A stretch of DNA of 8,104 nucleotides from an uncultured Akkermansia sp. (lineage in GTDB: Bacteria > Verrucomicrobiota > Verrucomicrobiia > Verrucomicrobiales > Akkermansiaceae), in the NCBI GenBank assembly GCA_900766865.1, contig CAAFXA010000274.1, forward strand, positions 1 through 8,104, given 5' to 3'. This document shows, in pieces, positions 5,900 to 8,104 of this stretch (positions are counted from its first letter, which is position 1; each line of letters starts with the position of its first letter). The position numbers and the translations under genes are program-made. Under the pieces are notes generated by a model. It saw nothing but the letters and a program-made list of their open reading frames with translations, made no database searches and had not been told where the DNA came from.

Positions 5900-5966
5900 A
5901 ATAAGAATGGGCGGAATACCACAGTTAAATCTAAAAATCTGCATCCCCCTCCCGGAATGCTAATCT

Positions 5967-5995
5967 CTTATAGCACATGCCGGATGCCTCGTCAA
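5967..5995 (-). promoter_or_regulatory. Promoter of the exported-protein gene
   Basis: On the minus strand TTGACG (5995-5990) and TATAAG (5972-5967) are separated by 17 bases, with a TGC extended -10 element. This is one mismatch per hexamer from the sigma-70 consensus at ideal spacing. Transcription would start near 5960, about 16 bases before the ATG at 5944 and about 61 before the ATG at 5899. Confidence 0.7.
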
Positions 5996-6249
5996 CCAGT
6001 TTTGCCTATTGAGGCTCGCAAAGGAAGAGAAAACGCCCGCTTTAATAGATTGCGCAGACTCCTCCTACCGACTATCTATCAGGAAATGGAGAAAATCTAT
6101 AACAAACTGACAGCGTTCACCTCTCGCAACGGTCAGGCAGCCCCTCGCCTGCATATTGCGGACACAACCATTGGCAAAACAGAGCCAAACGCCAACGCGC
6201 AAATCCCCCCCCAAGCACCCTGCCGCACTCACCAATAGCATCATATAGA

Positions 6250-6278
6250 TTGACACATAGCATCTTTTGTGGTAAGTT
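6250..6278 (+). promoter_or_regulatory. Promoter of the NhaC-family gene
   Basis: A perfect TTGACA (6250-6255) is followed after 17 bases by TAAGTT (6273-6278). A TGG extended -10 element lies directly before the second hexamer. The -10 hexamer itself is weak. The predicted start near 6285 gives a leader of about 30 bases to the ATG at 6316, and it supports that start over the ATG at 6250, which overlaps the -35 element. Confidence 0.6.
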
Positions 6279-6315
6279 TCACCCGCGACATACTGAAATC
6301 GAGACAAGAAACATA

Positions 6316-7962
6316 ATGAAGAGACTCCTCATTCTTCTCCTGCTTGTAATAGCCGTGCTTAGCATGCAAAGTTTTGGAGCCACCGAGCTGCCGGCAGCCG
6401 GGGAAACCGCAGTTGCGGTCAAATCCCCCCTTTGCGGCACCATGTGGTCACTGGCACCGGCTCTGCTGGCCATCGTGCTGGCTCTTATCTTCAAAGAAGT
6501 ATATTCAGCACTGTTTGCGGGCGTGGTACTGGGAGCCTGTTTCGTGACGCAATTCGCACCGATGGAAACAGTGGACTTTGTGGTGAACACAGGGCTCATC
6601 GAAGGCATGAAAGCCACCACAGGCGTATTCATCTTTCTGGTAATTCTCGGTGCCTTCGTCTGCATGATTAACCAAACGGGGGCCGCCCTGGCCTTCGGTC
6701 GCTGGGCTCAGGCCCACATCAAATCCCGCATTGGCAGCCAGCTTGCCACCTTCTTCCTCGGCATCCTCATTTTCATCGACGATTATTTCAACTGCCTCGC
6801 CGTAGGCAGTGTCATGCGCCCCATAACAGATGCCAAGCGTGTTTCCCGCGCCAAATTGGCATTCATCATCGATGCCACAGCTGCCCCCGTATGCATGATA
6901 GCCCCCATTTCGAGCTGGGCAGCAGCGGTTTCCCAATACTCAGCCGGCACAGGCTACAATGGGCTGGAGCTGTTCATTCAGGCTATACCATACAACTTCT
7001 ACTCACTGCTGGCGCTCTGTTTTGTGGTCATGCTGGTGCTCATGCGCTTCGACTACGGCCCCATGGTGCGCTATGAGCGCAATGCCATCTTACACGGCAA
7101 CGTACACACCGTGGTGCCCGAACAAACCTTGCAGGAAGAAAATTTCAGCAGCTCCCGCTGTGGCAAACTGGTGGACCTTATCATACCGGTGCTGATGCTC
7201 ATTGGGCTGGAGACCTTTGCCCTGGTGTACGTGGGCGGCATACTCGAGGGCAAGTCCTTTGCCGAAGCCCTGAGCGCCACCGATGCCACGGTGGGGCTTC
7301 CCTGGGGTGCCATCATCGCGCTGGTGTTCTCTATAGCCTTCTACCGCATCCGTGGCGTGCTGAGCTTCCGCGCCGCCATGCGCTGCATCCCCAAGGGCTT
7401 TATTGCCATGGTGCCCGCCATCCTCATCCTCACCCTGGCCACAGCCCTCAAGAATGTAACCTCTGCCCTGGAAGCGCGCGAGTTCATCGCCTACCACATG
7501 GAACACTCTGCCGCCGGGCTCGTGAACTTCCTGCCGGCTGTGATTTTCGTTGTGGCTGCCATCCTGGCATTCTCCACGGGTACCTCCTGGGCCACCTTCG
7601 GCATCCTTATCCCCATTGTCGTCAGCACCTTCGACCCGACAAGCCCCCTCATGTTCATCGGCATGTCTGCCTGCCTGGCCGGTGCCGTGGCCGGCGACCA
7701 CTGCTCCCCCATTTCCGACACCACCATCATGTCCAGCGCCGGCGCACAGTGCGACCACCTAAGCCATGTATCGACCCAGCTGCCATATGTGCTCACCGTT
7801 TCCGCGGTGTCCTTTGCCGCCTTCCTGCTGGCCGGCTTTGTGCACAACTGGTTTATCGTGTTCCCGCTTGCACTGGGCGCGCTCCTGGTCACTATGCTGG
7901 TGCTTAAAAAGCACAGCGCCAGAAAATTAGCCGAAGCCGACAAGAAGGAGCTCTTAAATTAG
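6316..7962 (+). CDS. NhaC-family Na+/H+ antiporter
   Basis: This 548-residue polytopic inner-membrane transporter is predicted to exchange Na+ for H+ in ion and pH homeostasis. After a hydrophobic, signal-like N-terminus (MKRLLILLLLVIAVLS) there are about ten or more further membrane segments. Family motifs are FIDDYFNCLAVGSVMRPITD (153-172), AKLAFIIDATAAPVCMIAPISSWA, FSTGTSWATFGILIPI (419-434) and GDHCSPISDTTIMSSAGAQC (460-479). The acidic residues D155/D156 and D461/D468 are the likely ion-path residues by analogy with the family. The start at 6316 is chosen because the upstream ATG at 6250 lies inside the promoter and would bury the signal-like segment. Some relatives are annotated as malate/lactate or amino acid antiporters, so substrate is uncertain. 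No partner gene follows, so it appears monocistronic. Confidence 0.9.
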   Translation: MKRLLILLLLVIAVLSMQSFGATELPAAGETAVAVKSPLCGTMWSLAPALLAIVLALIFKEVYSALFAGVVLGACFVTQFAPMETVDFVVNTGLIEGMKATTGVFIFLVILGAFVCMINQTGAALAFGRWAQAHIKSRIGSQLATFFLGILIFIDDYFNCLAVGSVMRPITDAKRVSRAKLAFIIDATAAPVCMIAPISSWAAAVSQYSAGTGYNGLELFIQAIPYNFYSLLALCFVVMLVLMRFDYGPMVRYERNAILHGNVHTVVPEQTLQEENFSSSRCGKLVDLIIPVLMLIGLETFALVYVGGILEGKSFAEALSATDATVGLPWGAIIALVFSIAFYRIRGVLSFRAAMRCIPKGFIAMVPAILILTLATALKNVTSALEAREFIAYHMEHSAAGLVNFLPAVIFVVAAILAFSTGTSWATFGILIPIVVSTFDPTSPLMFIGMSACLAGAVAGDHCSPISDTTIMSSAGAQCDHLSHVSTQLPYVLTVSAVSFAAFLLAGFVHNWFIVFPLALGALLVTMLVLKKHSARKLAEADKKELLN

Positions 7963-8040
7963 CCTTACCTAACGGCTCCCATTATCCCGCCAAATTTCAT
8001 TTGTAACCCATTTTGAGCTTTATAGAGATTCGCTAATCGG

Positions 8041-8104
8041 GCGCCTCTAAAAACTCTGTTTTATCGATAAACGGAAATTTGTCGGGGTGTTGCGAGCCGC
8101 AGGC
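8041..8104. repeat. Start of an intergenic repeat related to 4728-4850 (cut by window end)
   Basis: CTCTAA (8045-8050), CTCTGTTTTAT (8054-8064), GAAATTTGTCGGG (8074-8086) and TTGCGAGCC (8090-8098) correspond to blocks in the rnc-side spacer. There CTCTAA precedes ATAAAACAGAG (the same block inverted), then GAAATTAGTCGGG, and TTGCGAGCC lies at 4730-4738. The copy runs off the window, so its full extent is unknown. Confidence 0.45.

Larger units (their letters stand above)
5900..6315. other. Divergent intergenic region
   Basis: These 416 bases separate the minus-strand exported-protein gene from the plus-strand NhaC gene. They contain a strong minus promoter (5967-5995), a plus promoter (6250-6278), and blocks CTATTGAGGC (6006-6015) and GGCTCGCAA (6013-6021) that recur in the other spacers. 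Between about 6024 and 6240 I see no gene, hairpin or RNA motif that I can support. Open frames there on both strands lack domains and start signals. Confidence 0.55.

Noticed and set aside
5483..6238. A 251-codon plus-strand open frame
   Set aside because: Over half of it is antisense to the exported-protein gene, which has a signal peptide and promoter. The remaining part is low in recognisable structure.
6065..6307. An 80-codon minus-strand open frame with a hydrophobic stretch
   Set aside because: It spans the plus-strand promoter of the NhaC gene, has several Cys scattered without pattern, and has no start signals or family resemblance.

Overview
The window looks like chromosomal DNA from a Gram-negative bacterium of moderately high GC. 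The likeliest source is the Verrucomicrobiota, near Akkermansia. That is an impression from the gene types, the weak or absent Shine-Dalgarno sequences and the GC-rich hairpin repeats between genes. It is not a proof. No RNA gene, transposase, integrase or CRISPR array is visible.

Layout. (1) Bases 1-779 (+) hold the C-terminal part of a CysJ-type sulfite reductase flavoprotein, cut by the window edge and followed by a 9-bp-stem terminator. (2) Bases 904-3858 (-) hold a compact unit, read in the order ilvE-type aminotransferase, ADP-ribose-pyrophosphatase-like Nudix hydrolase, then three small paralogous membrane proteins. Each of the three has an N-terminal GYF_2 domain and a C-terminal CD225/dispanin-like two-helix domain. 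Stop and start codons overlap between Nudix and the first of these (ATGTCTGA) and between the first and second (ATGA), and the third follows after 16 bases. The last four genes are therefore almost certainly co-transcribed. ilvE lies 62 bases upstream, separated by a perfect 12-bp hairpin. (3) Bases 4008-4700 (-) encode ribonuclease III. (4) Bases 4701-5113 are non-coding and rich in hairpins, with two related stem-loops exactly 130 bases apart whose stems differ only by compensated base pairs. (5) Bases 5114-5899 (-) encode an exported protein of unknown function with its own good promoter. (6) Bases 5900-6315 are a divergent intergenic region with promoters facing both ways. (7) Bases 6316-7962 (+) encode an NhaC-family Na+/H+ antiporter. 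(8) The last 142 bases hold blocks that recur in the spacer at 4728-4850.

How the genes may work together. CysJ (sulfur assimilation), IlvE (branched-chain amino acids), RNase III (RNA processing) and NhaC (ion homeostasis) are ordinary housekeeping functions with no evident shared pathway. The least explained parts are the Nudix plus triple GYF_2-CD225 cassette and the covarying hairpin repeat in the rnc-downstream spacer. Neither has a function that the sequence alone reveals.
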